From: Centipeda periodontii DSM 2778
GTDB taxonomy: Bacteria > Bacillota > Negativicutes > Selenomonadales > Selenomonadaceae
NCBI RefSeq assembly: GCF_000213975.1
Contig: NZ_GL892076.1
Location: 1,811,713 to 1,853,096 of the forward strand
Reading direction: 5' to 3'
DNA length: 41,384 nucleotides
The translations under genes were made by a program, and so were the position numbers. The notes under the pieces were generated by a model. The model was not told the DNA's origin and searched no databases. It saw only the letters and a list, made by a program, of their open reading frames with translations. The first letter of the stretch is position 1. Every line of letters starts with the position of its first letter. Below, one piece after another: positions 8,094-15,946 of this stretch.

Positions 8094-8369
8094 CTAAAAG
8101 ACCTCCTTCCGCACACCAAAGAGGAGCGAGCGCAGCGTCAGCGCAAGCCCTCTGTGATCCGCTTCCTCTCGGTGTTCGTAGAGATAGGACACGGCATAGA
8201 GAATTGCAACGCGCACAATCGCCTGATCTTCGACCTTGGACAGCTTCTTCACGCGCAGTAACGCTGTACAGATTTGTTCTGCCGTTTCCGTAAAGTGCGT
8301 GAGAAGGTCATCCTCCTCATCCCCGTCAATTCGCAGATATTGTTTCACTGCTGCAAGCGGCACAAGCAT
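8094..8369 (-). CDS. Phage head-tail connector (gp6-like, Phage_QLRG family)
   Basis: This small all-alpha protein (91 residues) begins MLVPLAAVKQYLRIDGDEED and continues DLLTHFTETAEQICTALL, typical of HK97 gp6/YqbG-type DNA-packaging connectors that add a ring below the portal. It ends LRSLLFGVRKEVF. The ATG at 8369 has GGGGAGGTGG upstream. It sits between capsid and head-tail joining genes, the standard HK97 order. Confidence 0.82.
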   Translation of the reverse strand: MLVPLAAVKQYLRIDGDEEDDLLTHFTETAEQICTALLRVKKLSKVEDQAIVRVAILYAVSYLYEHREEADHRGLALTLRSLLFGVRKEVF

Positions 8370-8403
8370 AGAACCACCTCCCCTCTTTGCCGCAAAACAT
8401 AAA

Positions 8404-9579
8404 TCAGCCCTTCATCTTGAGTGTCTGCACCGCTTCCTCAAGAACGAGCTTGCCGTCCACACGCTCCTTCATGACGTAGCCGACCATGCCGTTGCCTGCG
8501 AACAGCTCCTTCAGTTCCTGCAGGGAACGTGTCCCACGGTCGCCGATGTTGTAGTAGGAGTAATCGCCGAATGCAATGACGGTCTTGCCCGCCTCGACAG
8601 CAGGCATATATGCCGAAGAGTACACGGGATAGCCGAGCAGACGGTCGGGTTCGCCCATCTGGTAGGACGGCTGCCAGAAGTATGCGCCATTCGCATCCTT
8701 GAGCTTTCGGATGCTTGCAAGCGTCTGGTCGTTGACGATGAACGCCGCATTCTTGCGGTAGGGACGCTTGAGGCTGTAGACGAGTGTCACGAGTTCGTCC
8801 GCCTTGATGTCGGCACCTGCCGTGGTGACGGATGTCTTTGCCAACACGAGAAGACCCTTGGGCTTGTGCGTCCCATCGCCACTCAGGAATGCGTCCTCCT
8901 CTGCGTTGCCGAGTGCCTTGCCGAACTGCTCGATGAGGTAGTTCTCAAGGTTGAAGGCGTTGTCATAGAGAAGTTCCTCCGTCACCTTGACCGCAACGTG
9001 CAGCTTGTGCGCGTCGAGGACGATCTGGTCGAAGGTCGCGTCCCCAAAGGTAAGAGGTGCGCCTTCCTCAATCCACGATGCCGCAGGTTTGGTGGCGGCG
9101 ATGTTGATCTTGTGCTCCCCGCTCGTGGTGATGACTGTCGCAAGCGGACGCAGAACGTTCTCTTCATTCAGAACGTCGATCAGACGCTGATCGTATTCCG
9201 CGGGAACGAGATAGCCGCCGTTTGCATCCACGCCTTCCTGCAGGACGTTCTCCACCTGCCGAAAGTTCGTGCGAAGTGCCTTGAGCATTGCTGCACGATA
9301 TGCCTCGCTTGCCCGTCCCGTCTTTTCCGCATTGAGCGCAGCCCCCGGAATGTTGGTGATTGCCGCCGTCACGGGCTTTGCAAGCTGTGCATCGAGAATC
9401 GCCTGACGCTCCATGCGCTCAATGTCCTTGCCGAGCGCGAGCACCTCGTTCTCCATCTGCTCATACGCCTTGGCATCTTCGGCTGTGAGATGCCCATCCT
9501 TTTCGTGAGAATCCAGAAACTGCTTTGCCTGTTCCCACATTTCTGCACGCTTCTCGCGCATTGCCATGATCTTATCCAT
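8404..9579 (-). CDS. Major capsid protein, HK97 fold
   Basis: The 391-residue protein forms the icosahedral shell. Residues 1 to about 100 are a charged helical delta/scaffold domain (MREKRAEMWEQAKQFLDSHE), normally removed by the prohead protease. The HK97 core starts around ENVLQEGVDANGGYLVPAEY and includes PLATVITTSGEHKINIA, SWIEEGAPLTFGDATFDQIV, the AFLSGDGTHKPKGLL loop and a C-terminal FGDYSYYNIGDRGTRSLQEL. Length fits the family. ATG at 9579 with GGAGGG upstream; the protease gene lies 15 bases before it. Confidence 0.95.
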   Translation of the reverse strand: MDKIMAMREKRAEMWEQAKQFLDSHEKDGHLTAEDAKAYEQMENEVLALGKDIERMERQAILDAQLAKPVTAAITNIPGAALNAEKTGRASEAYRAAMLKALRTNFRQVENVLQEGVDANGGYLVPAEYDQRLIDVLNEENVLRPLATVITTSGEHKINIAATKPAASWIEEGAPLTFGDATFDQIVLDAHKLHVAVKVTEELLYDNAFNLENYLIEQFGKALGNAEEDAFLSGDGTHKPKGLLVLAKTSVTTAGADIKADELVTLVYSLKRPYRKNAAFIVNDQTLASIRKLKDANGAYFWQPSYQMGEPDRLLGYPVYSSAYMPAVEAGKTVIAFGDYSYYNIGDRGTRSLQELKELFAGNGMVGYVMKERVDGKLVLEEAVQTLKMKG

Positions 9580-9594
9580 GTTCTTGTCCCTCCG

Positions 9595-10284
9595 TTAATG
9601 TGAAATAGAAAAGAGCCGCTTCTTAAACGGCTCTGCATCGACATTGTGTGTTCCCTGCCCGAATTTCGAGAGCAGGGAGTTCGTGACAGCGGCACGGGAG
9701 AAGATCAGTCCGTCTGCCGTGTCTGTCACAGGACGCTGAACGTCCGTATAGAGAACGGAATCCGCAAATCCAAGCTCCACGGCTTTCTTTGCATTCATCC
9801 ACGTCTCGGCATCCATCAGCCGTGAAATCTTCGCACGGGACAGCCCCGTCTTGATCTCGTAGGCGTTGATGATACTCTCCTTGATTTCGGCAAGGAACGT
9901 AATCGTCCGTTCCATCTCGTGCGTATCTCCGATGGAGACTGTCATGGGATTGTGGATCATCAACATCCCCAAGGGTGAAATCTCAACGGTCGATCCTGCC
10001 ATCGCGACAACGGATGCGGCAGAGGCGGCAATCCCGTCAATTTTGACCGTGACCTCGCCGGGGTATTCCATGAGCATATTGTAAATCTGCGCCGCTGCAT
10101 AGCAGTCCCCGCCCGGTGAGTTGATCCAGAGGTCAATATCTCCCTCGGCGGCGTTCAGTTCGGAACGGAACATCTGAGGTGTGACTTCATCGCCCCACCA
10201 CGTTTCGTCCGAGATTTCACCATCCAGAAGCAAGATACGCTTCTCTCCCTCGTTCCGCACCCAATTCCAAAATTTACGTTTCAT
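9595..10284 (-). CDS. Prohead maturation protease, ClpP-like serine protease
   Basis: This about 229-residue protease cleaves the capsid delta domain during head maturation. The ClpP fold is visible: LWINSPGGDCYAAAQIYNML, the nucleophile segment DGIAASAASVVAMAG (Ser near 88-89) and LGMLMIHNPMT with the catalytic His near 111. It is followed by the helical ETWMNAKKAVELGFAD segment. The GTG at 10287 is possible, but the ATG at 10284 is better spaced from GGGAG. The start overlaps the portal stop by 11 bases, so the two are coupled. A hairpin (AGAGCCG/CGGCTCT, 9611-9633) lies in its last codons. Confidence 0.92.
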   Translation of the reverse strand: MKRKFWNWVRNEGEKRILLLDGEISDETWWGDEVTPQMFRSELNAAEGDIDLWINSPGGDCYAAAQIYNMLMEYPGEVTVKIDGIAASAASVVAMAGSTVEISPLGMLMIHNPMTVSIGDTHEMERTITFLAEIKESIINAYEIKTGLSRAKISRLMDAETWMNAKKAVELGFADSVLYTDVQRPVTDTADGLIFSRAAVTNSLLSKFGQGTHNVDAEPFKKRLFSISH

Positions 10285-11527
10285 CACTTACTCCCTTCTG
10301 ATTCCCTGCAAACAGCCCTGCGTCCTTCAGTTTCGTCATATTCCCGTTGATGAGATAGAGATCGCCGCCCTCGTCTGCATTGATAGGATTCATGTCCTCA
10401 AGGCTGCGGATGTCGTTCGCAGAGAGCCACCCGTTCTGCCGCCCGATGGCATATCCCTCCATGCGGCTCTTGTAGTCCCCGCGCAGAAGCCCGTCCACGT
10501 TGAAGCGGATGAAGTAGTCCTTCCGCTCCTTCTCCGTCAGCAGTGCTTTCTGCAGTGACTGCTCCCAACGAACGACCCATGGATTCAACGTGTACTTCAC
10601 GAACTCCAACGACTGCTGCTCGATGTTCGAAAACGAGGATTTCTCCAAATCCCCGACCATATGCGGCGGCACACGGTAGAGCCGTGCAATCTCATCGATC
10701 TGGAACTTCCGTGTTTCAAGGAACTGTGCCTCCTCGGGTGGAATGGCAATCTGCTGATACTTCACCCCCTCTTCGAGAACTGCGATCCTACCTGTATTCA
10801 TCGTACCACCGTAGACAGCGTGCCAGCTCTCACGGAGCTTCGACGGGTCTTTGAGGACGCCCGGATGCTCAAGCACGCCGCCCGGACGCGCACCGTTCTT
10901 GAAGAATGCAGCGCCGTATTCCTCTGTCGCGAGGGCAATCCCGATGGCGTTCTTTGCCATAGCAATCGGACTGTAGCCGACAAGTCCGTCGAAGCCTAGT
11001 CCCGGAATGTGGAGGACATCCTCACGGCGCAGACGAATCTGCCCCTTGTCCGCAAAATTCGGATTCTCCTCTGTGCTTCGCGTGTAGGTGTAGTAGAGTT
11101 CCCCCGTGCGGCTGTCGCGGCTCACATCCATCTTGTCCGGGAGGAGCGGATAGAGTCCGAGGACTCGCCCCCTTCCATCCCGAAGTATCTGGGCATAAGC
11201 ATTTCCCCACAGGAGGAGATGTGCCATAAGAGTCTCGCGGAACACGAAACTCGTCATCTCAGGATTCGGTGCATCGTGAAGGAGGAAATACAGCGGATGC
11301 TCCGGCACGCGCTCCTTGCCCTGCCCTTTGTAAGCGTAAACGTGAAGCGGCAGTCCCGCGATGGATTCTGCAAGGATGCGGACACAGGCGTAGACTGCCG
11401 TTGTCTGCATTGCCGTCCGTTCGTTGACTGCCTTGCCCGCTGCCGTCTGCCCGAACAAAAAGGACAAGCCGCCAAGATGATTCATGGGCTTGTCCCGCGA
11501 ACGGAAAAGTTTTGAGAAGATGTTCAT
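10274..11527 (-). CDS. Phage portal protein (HK97 family)
   Basis: The portal forms the dodecameric channel at one capsid vertex through which TerL packages DNA. The 417-residue product has the typical features: VNERTAMQTTAVYACVRILA (residues about 35-55), SIAGLPLHVY, HPLYFLLHDAPNPEMTSFVF, LLWGNAYAQILRDGRGRVLG and, toward the C-terminus, YRVPPHMVGDLEKSSFSNIE with QSLEFVKYTLNPWVVRWEQ. Length is normal. It normally follows TerL directly, but here the 1.03-kb gap 11528-12560 holds an antisense GIY-YIG gene. Confidence 0.95.
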   Translation of the reverse strand: MNIFSKLFRSRDKPMNHLGGLSFLFGQTAAGKAVNERTAMQTTAVYACVRILAESIAGLPLHVYAYKGQGKERVPEHPLYFLLHDAPNPEMTSFVFRETLMAHLLLWGNAYAQILRDGRGRVLGLYPLLPDKMDVSRDSRTGELYYTYTRSTEENPNFADKGQIRLRREDVLHIPGLGFDGLVGYSPIAMAKNAIGIALATEEYGAAFFKNGARPGGVLEHPGVLKDPSKLRESWHAVYGGTMNTGRIAVLEEGVKYQQIAIPPEEAQFLETRKFQIDEIARLYRVPPHMVGDLEKSSFSNIEQQSLEFVKYTLNPWVVRWEQSLQKALLTEKERKDYFIRFNVDGLLRGDYKSRMEGYAIGRQNGWLSANDIRSLEDMNPINADEGGDLYLINGNMTKLKDAGLFAGNQKGVSDET

Positions 11528-11566
11528 GGTATCAGCAACCTTTCGATTAGGGTTAGGGAGAGTAAA

Positions 11567-12457
11567 ATGGCACGTGGAAAAAATATCAACGTATTTCTTA
11601 TGGACGATACACCAATCGGACGCATAAAATGCACCTTATCCAACTGGACTGGCACAGTCTATAAAATTCCAAGAACATCTCTTGAAAAATGTAAAGACCG
11701 TGACGATCTAAAACAGAGCGGCGTATATTTTCTCTTTGGCACATCCGATGAAACAGAAAAGCCCCTCGCCTATATAGGCCAAGCCGGTAATCGGAAAAAC
11801 GGGAAAGGTATTCTCCATCGATTGCTTGAGCACAAGAAAGATGATTATTGGAACGAGGCTGTTGTCTTCACTACTTCAAACAACTCTTTCGGACCTACTG
11901 AAATAAGTTTTCTTGAGAATAAGTTTTGTAACCTTGCAATAGATGCGCAGCGATACGAGATAAAAAACGGAAATGAACCAACCCAGGGAAATATAACCGA
12001 GGAAAAAGAAAGCGAACTGGAAGAGTTTACTGAAAAAGCCCGTATAATCATGGGTGTATTAGGACACAAAATTTTCGAGCCACTATCAACAACAGTATCA
12101 GAAGAACAAATATCAAACTTTATAGAGAAAAGAACAAATGTGATTTTTTATCTATCAAGAAAAATACGGAAACTTGGCAGAACCATCGAAGCAAAAGGCA
12201 AGCATACGGCAGAGGGATTTGTTGTTTTACAAGGAAGCAAGGTCTCCCCAGTGGAGGATTCAACAATATCTGCTGGAATAAGTAAGCGCAGAAGAAAAGC
12301 CCATATATCCGACGGTATTCTCTTAGAAGATATGCTTTTCTCTAGCCCATCTGCCGCTGCAAGATTTCTTGTAGGGCAATCTACAAACGGTTTGATAGCA
12401 TGGAAAACAGAAAACGGAACAACACTCAAAGAATACGAAAATTTAATGTTGGAATGA
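11567..12457 (+). CDS. GIY-YIG nuclease domain protein with C-terminal DUF4357
   Basis: The 296-residue product has a GIY-YIG nuclease core at about residues 50-125: SGVYFLFGTSDETEKPLAYI, GQAG, an Arg in ILHRLLEHKKDDYW and the catalytic Glu in TEISFLENKF. The middle is helical. A DUF4357 domain follows (GFVVLQGSKVSPVE, then SPSAAARFLVGQSTNGLIAW). Such fusions are predicted nucleases found in defence and mobile loci; the cellular role is not established. The gene is antisense to the whole late operon, has its own AGGGAGAG site, and is visibly AT-richer than portal and TerL, so it looks like a late insertion between them. It could be a defence cargo gene or a homing-type nuclease. Confidence 0.85.
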   Translation: MARGKNINVFLMDDTPIGRIKCTLSNWTGTVYKIPRTSLEKCKDRDDLKQSGVYFLFGTSDETEKPLAYIGQAGNRKNGKGILHRLLEHKKDDYWNEAVVFTTSNNSFGPTEISFLENKFCNLAIDAQRYEIKNGNEPTQGNITEEKESELEEFTEKARIIMGVLGHKIFEPLSTTVSEEQISNFIEKRTNVIFYLSRKIRKLGRTIEAKGKHTAEGFVVLQGSKVSPVEDSTISAGISKRRRKAHISDGILLEDMLFSSPSAAARFLVGQSTNGLIAWKTENGTTLKEYENLMLE

Positions 12458-12560
12458 ACGTTACTATCTTCGCGGCTCGAATCGCATATAAACTAACATT
12501 GCTTGTTATTCATATGCAGAGTAAATCATTTATTCCACCTGCCCTCCTTTTTCTACCCTC

Positions 12561-14162
12561 TCACAGCAACAAAATTCCTCGCTCGTCATAAATAGATGCT
12601 GAGGTATCATTCCCACAGCGGATCGCACGGTCGAGTGCCATGATGAGCGCAATCACACCATCAATCTTCTCGGTGGATTTCTCCTTGTCCACCTTGATGT
12701 TGCCCGCAGGGTCGGTGCGAATGAAGATATTGTCTGCCATCCAGCGCATGACGGGATGCCCGCCGTGCGCTATTTTCTTTTCCAGCGCCAGCTTCATCAG
12801 CTCCTTGGTCGGCGGACTCATATCCTTGAAGCCCTGCCCGAACGGTACGACGGTAAAGCCCATCCCTTCGAGGTTCTGCACCATCTGCACTGCGCCCCAT
12901 CGGTCAAAGGCAATCTCGCGGATGTTGTACTTCTCGCCAAGCCGCTCAATGAACGCCTCGATGAATCCGTAATGCACGACATTCCCCTCTGTGGTCATAA
13001 GAAAGCCTTGCTTCTCCCACACGTCATAGGGAACATGGTCGCGACGCACACGCAGGTCGATGTTTTCCTCGGGAATCCAGAAGTACGGAAGCACGGCAAA
13101 CGGCTCATCCTCCTCCGTCGGAGGAAAGACCAGAACAAATGCTGTAATATCCATCGTGGAGGAAAGGTCAAGACCGCCGTAGCAGACACGACCATCCAAG
13201 GACTCAGCGTCAACAGGGGCGGCACAGCTATCCCACTTGTCCATCGGCATCCACCGCACGGACTGCTTCACCCATTGATTCAGCCTCAACTGACGAAAAC
13301 TGTTCTCCTCGGCAGGGTTCTGCCGTGCGGAATCACAGGCTGCCTGTACCTTGTCGATGCCGACCGTGATGCCGAGCGACGGATTCGACCGCCTCCAGAC
13401 CTCCGGGTCTGTCCAGTCCTCATCCTCCTTTGCTCCGTAGATCACGGGATAGAAGGTCGGGTCGATCTTTCGCCCTTCGAGAATATCCTTCGCTTTCTGG
13501 TGCGTCTCGTAGCAGATGGACTGCGTATCCGTCCCCGCTGTGGTGATAAGGAAGTAGAGCGGCTGCATTCGCGCATCGCCAGAGCCTTTTGTCATAACGT
13601 CAAAGAGCTTGCGGCTCGGCTGTGTGTGCAGCTCATCAAATACCACGCCGTGAATATTGAACCCGTGTTTGGAGTACGCCTCTGCCGAAAGAACCTGATA
13701 GAAACTGTTCGTCGGCAAATACACCATGCGCTTCTGGGAGGCGAGGATCTTCACCCGCTTGCTGAGTGCAGGACACATACGCACCATGTCTGCTGCGACC
13801 TCGAATACGATGCTTGCTTGCTGACGATCAGCAGCACAGCCATACACCTCGGCTCGCTCCTCCCCGTCACCGCAGCAAAGGAGTAGTGCAACGGCGGCCG
13901 CGAGTTCGCTCTTCCCGTTCTTCTTCCCTATCTCGATATACGCTGTGTTGAACTGACGATAGCCGTTCGGCTTCAGAATTCCGAAAATGTCTCGGATAAT
14001 GCGCTCCTGCCAGTCGATGAGTTCGAAGGGCTTTCCTGCCCACGTCCCCTTCGTATGGCACAGACACTCGATAAAACCCACGGCATAGTCCGCAGCGGCT
14101 TTGTCATAGTGCGCGTTCTCTGCCATAAACTTCGTCGGTGTGTAGTCCGTCAGTTTCCGCAA
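12561..14162 (-). CDS. Phage terminase large subunit (TerL)
   Basis: TerL is the ATPase/nuclease that cuts concatemers and pumps DNA into the head. The 533-residue product has an N-terminal ATPase with Walker A-like IEIGKKNGKSELAAAVAL (about 95-112) and Walker B VVFDELHTQ (about 175). A C-terminal RNase H-like nuclease shows acidic residues in YGGLDLSSTMDITAFVLV (about 300) and IAFDRWG. A TTG at 14162 after GGGAG is the likely start. A terminator-like hairpin lies immediately before the gene. Confidence 0.95.
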   Translation of the reverse strand: MRKLTDYTPTKFMAENAHYDKAAADYAVGFIECLCHTKGTWAGKPFELIDWQERIIRDIFGILKPNGYRQFNTAYIEIGKKNGKSELAAAVALLLCCGDGEERAEVYGCAADRQQASIVFEVAADMVRMCPALSKRVKILASQKRMVYLPTNSFYQVLSAEAYSKHGFNIHGVVFDELHTQPSRKLFDVMTKGSGDARMQPLYFLITTAGTDTQSICYETHQKAKDILEGRKIDPTFYPVIYGAKEDEDWTDPEVWRRSNPSLGITVGIDKVQAACDSARQNPAEENSFRQLRLNQWVKQSVRWMPMDKWDSCAAPVDAESLDGRVCYGGLDLSSTMDITAFVLVFPPTEEDEPFAVLPYFWIPEENIDLRVRRDHVPYDVWEKQGFLMTTEGNVVHYGFIEAFIERLGEKYNIREIAFDRWGAVQMVQNLEGMGFTVVPFGQGFKDMSPPTKELMKLALEKKIAHGGHPVMRWMADNIFIRTDPAGNIKVDKEKSTEKIDGVIALIMALDRAIRCGNDTSASIYDERGILLL

Positions 14163-14177
14163 GCAATCACTCCCATC

Positions 14178-14202
14178 AAAAAAGAGCCGCTGTCAGCGAC
14201 TC
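14178..14202 (-). terminator. Terminator/attenuator just upstream of TerL
   Basis: On the minus strand GAGTCGCTG then CAGCGGCTC form a hairpin followed by six T. It lies between the 92-residue gene and the TerL start and would reduce read-through into the head genes unless antiterminated. Another short palindrome (CAGCCC CGAA GGGCTG) is at 14223-14238. Confidence 0.6.
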
Positions 14203-14257
14203 AAAAACACAGAAACGAGAAGCAGCCCCGAAGGGCTGATTTGTTGTTCGGCGTGGC

Positions 14258-14536
14258 TTAGATGCGCTTCATGCACCAAGCCATCGCGTGCCCGCCGTCC
14301 TCGAAAAGCTCCATGCTGGCTTCGACGAGGTTCAGGCGGCATTCAATGTCCGCGAAGCCAGTCTCCTCCGGCGTTTCGACCATCTCGTAGATGGCTGCGT
14401 GGAATCCCCAGCACTCCATTCCGACAACAAGGATCTGCTCGCCGTAGCGCAGGATCGCGCCGCTCGTCCCGAACCGCATCTCATCGAGGTGCTCCATCGT
14501 GGTGGTCTTCGGCCATCTTGCTTCTGCGTTCCTCAT
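14258..14536 (-). CDS. Hypothetical phage protein, 92 residues
   Basis: Unassigned. The product MRNAEARWPKTTTMEHLDEM continues RFGTSGAILRYGEQILVVGM and ends HAMAWCMKRI; it is soluble and mixed alpha/beta. ATG at 14536 follows GGAGG. It is a late-operon gene just before TerL. The interval 14537-14686 to its right holds only a short palindrome (CACAGCC/GGCTGTG, 14651-14670). Confidence 0.55.
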   Translation of the reverse strand: MRNAEARWPKTTTMEHLDEMRFGTSGAILRYGEQILVVGMECWGFHAAIYEMVETPEETGFADIECRLNLVEASMELFEDGGHAMAWCMKRI

Positions 14537-14686
14537 TTTCGTTTCCTCCTTTGTGTAGGTTGTTCCCTTCGGTCATGTACATATATGTCTCTAAACGAGG
14601 AATATAGCAAGTCATATTTCGGATAAACTACACTTATTTTTCGAGAGAAACACAGCCCCGAAAGGCTGTGCAAGAAGCTGTAAAAC

Positions 14687-14863
14687 TTACTCTTCGCCCG
14701 TGAGGATGAAGCGAATATATGCGGCGCGATCTCTCTCGATGAAGCAGATGAGTTCGTAGAATTCCATCTTAAACGCCATCCTCTGAACAGCGGGAACATC
14801 GAACATATTCACCTGCCCGGAGTTGCGGATGTCCCTGATCTGGGAAACAATTTTCTCGTTCAT
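14687..14863 (-). CDS. DUF5049 family small phage protein
   Basis: The 58-residue product begins MNEKIVSQIRDIRNSGQVNM, then FDVPAVQRMAFKMEFYEL, and ends AAYIRFILTGEE. This matches, from memory, the DUF5049 pattern found in Clostridia/Negativicutes prophages near TerL. Its ATG at 14863 overlaps the stop of the DUF4314 gene (ATGA), so the two are translationally coupled. Role unknown. Confidence 0.75.
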   Translation of the reverse strand: MNEKIVSQIRDIRNSGQVNMFDVPAVQRMAFKMEFYELICFIERDRAAYIRFILTGEE

Positions 14864-15105
14864 GACTGACCGCCTTTCTCTGCGATGCGGAAGGAGTCCA
14901 CACCGGGGATAAGGCTGAGTGACGATCCTGTCTCCCATCGGACGAGAAGCTGTCCTGCATCGTCAACGCCCAGAATCTCGCCCATCGTCCCTGTCGGTGG
15001 TGCTTGCGGATCGTCCATGCCGAGGAGTTCCACCTTCGTCCCGCGCGGATACCTCTCCCGAAGCGCGGCGATCTGTTCCTTACTCGGAAAATGCATGACG
15101 CTCAT
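14860..15105 (-). CDS. DUF4314 family small phage protein
   Basis: The 81-residue product has the DUF4314 signature: FPSKEQIAALRERYPRGTKV, ELLGMDDPQAPPTGTMG and GVDDAGQLLVRWETGSSLSL followed by IPGVDSFRI. It is predicted to be a small SH3-like beta barrel. It overlaps both neighbours (start within the upstream gene, ATGA with DUF5049). Role unknown; the gene pair is a usual companion in this type of prophage. Confidence 0.8.
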   Translation of the reverse strand: MSVMHFPSKEQIAALRERYPRGTKVELLGMDDPQAPPTGTMGEILGVDDAGQLLVRWETGSSLSLIPGVDSFRIAEKGGQS

Positions 15106-15889
15106 CTCCTTTCCGATGTCCGCTCTTAAACGCGCTGCTGCCCGTGAGGTTCTGCATGAGGATCTTTCGACTTACCTTATAGGCATTTCCGATCATGCCA
15201 AGGCGCAGGAGGAAGCAGCGGAATGCGTATTTCTCGTTGTCCACAATCTTCTCCTTTGCCGTGACACGCTTCTGCGTCCGTGCCATCTCGCAGAGTTTGC
15301 TGATGAACTCAGCGTATGCCTTTGCCGTCTCGTCGGTGATCGTGCCGTGCAGCCACGCGAAGGTGATGCGATCATTCGTCAGAGTGTAGGTCGCTTCCTT
15401 GATGTCAAAGGCGTGCCGGATGAGCCGTCCCTTGCTCAGGAGAAGCGCGTCCAGATTGTTCAGTGCGGTCTCCGTGAAGAGGCTACGCGGGAGGCTGATG
15501 GAAAGGGTATCTTCGGAGGAGTCAGCTTCTGCATCTGCCGTTTCCGTCGGGGTGGAATCGTTCTGCGCCGTGTCCTCGCAAGGAGTCTCGCTCGTCGTGG
15601 ATTCCGTTGTGCTCGGCTCCTTCGCCCCTGTGTCTGCGCAGGAAGCCTCATGCTCCCCGCCCTCGGACATAAAGCCCTCCTCGCACAGTGCCGTGCGCAC
15701 ACGCACAAGTGTCGCTTCGTCGGTGGCATCGTCGAAGCAAAGACCGCCGTCCTTCGTGATCTCAAATGCGCCGACCTTGTAGGAAAAGCTCGGTGCGCCG
15801 CAGTAGACGGGCTTCGTGTTTAGCACCTTGCTGACGATCCCGACCATCGCCTTGCGCTCTTCCTTTTGGATGTTGTAATTGACCTTCAT
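15080..15889 (-). CDS. Phage protein of the so-called 'virulence protein' group, function unknown
   Basis: The 269-residue product begins MKVNYNIQKEERKAMVGIVS then KVLNTKPVYCGAPSFSYKVG, the conserved N-terminal region of Firmicute prophage proteins often labelled virulence protein without evidence. Residues about 85-145 are a Glu/Ser/Thr-rich linker (KEPSTTESTTSETPCEDTAQ). The C-terminal part (SISLPRSLFTETALNNLDAL then LRLGMIGNAYKVSRKILMQN) is a second structured region. AGGAGG precedes the ATG at 15889. It overlaps the DUF4314 gene by 26 bases. I do not infer a role in virulence. Confidence 0.65.
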   Translation of the reverse strand: MKVNYNIQKEERKAMVGIVSKVLNTKPVYCGAPSFSYKVGAFEITKDGGLCFDDATDEATLVRVRTALCEEGFMSEGGEHEASCADTGAKEPSTTESTTSETPCEDTAQNDSTPTETADAEADSSEDTLSISLPRSLFTETALNNLDALLLSKGRLIRHAFDIKEATYTLTNDRITFAWLHGTITDETAKAYAEFISKLCEMARTQKRVTAKEKIVDNEKYAFRCFLLRLGMIGNAYKVSRKILMQNLTGSSAFKSGHRKGDERHAFSE

Positions 15890-15946
15890 GGTAATTTCCT
15901 CCTTTATGAACTTTGGTCATTACATTCATCACTCACGCGGGAAGAA

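Noticed and set aside
8236-9603. 455-codon plus-strand ORF opposite the capsid gene
   Set aside because: Cys/His/Leu-rich composition typical of an antisense frame; the capsid protein on the other strand is unmistakable.
12756-13886. 376-codon plus-strand ORF opposite TerL
   Set aside because: Antisense shadow of a clear terminase gene.
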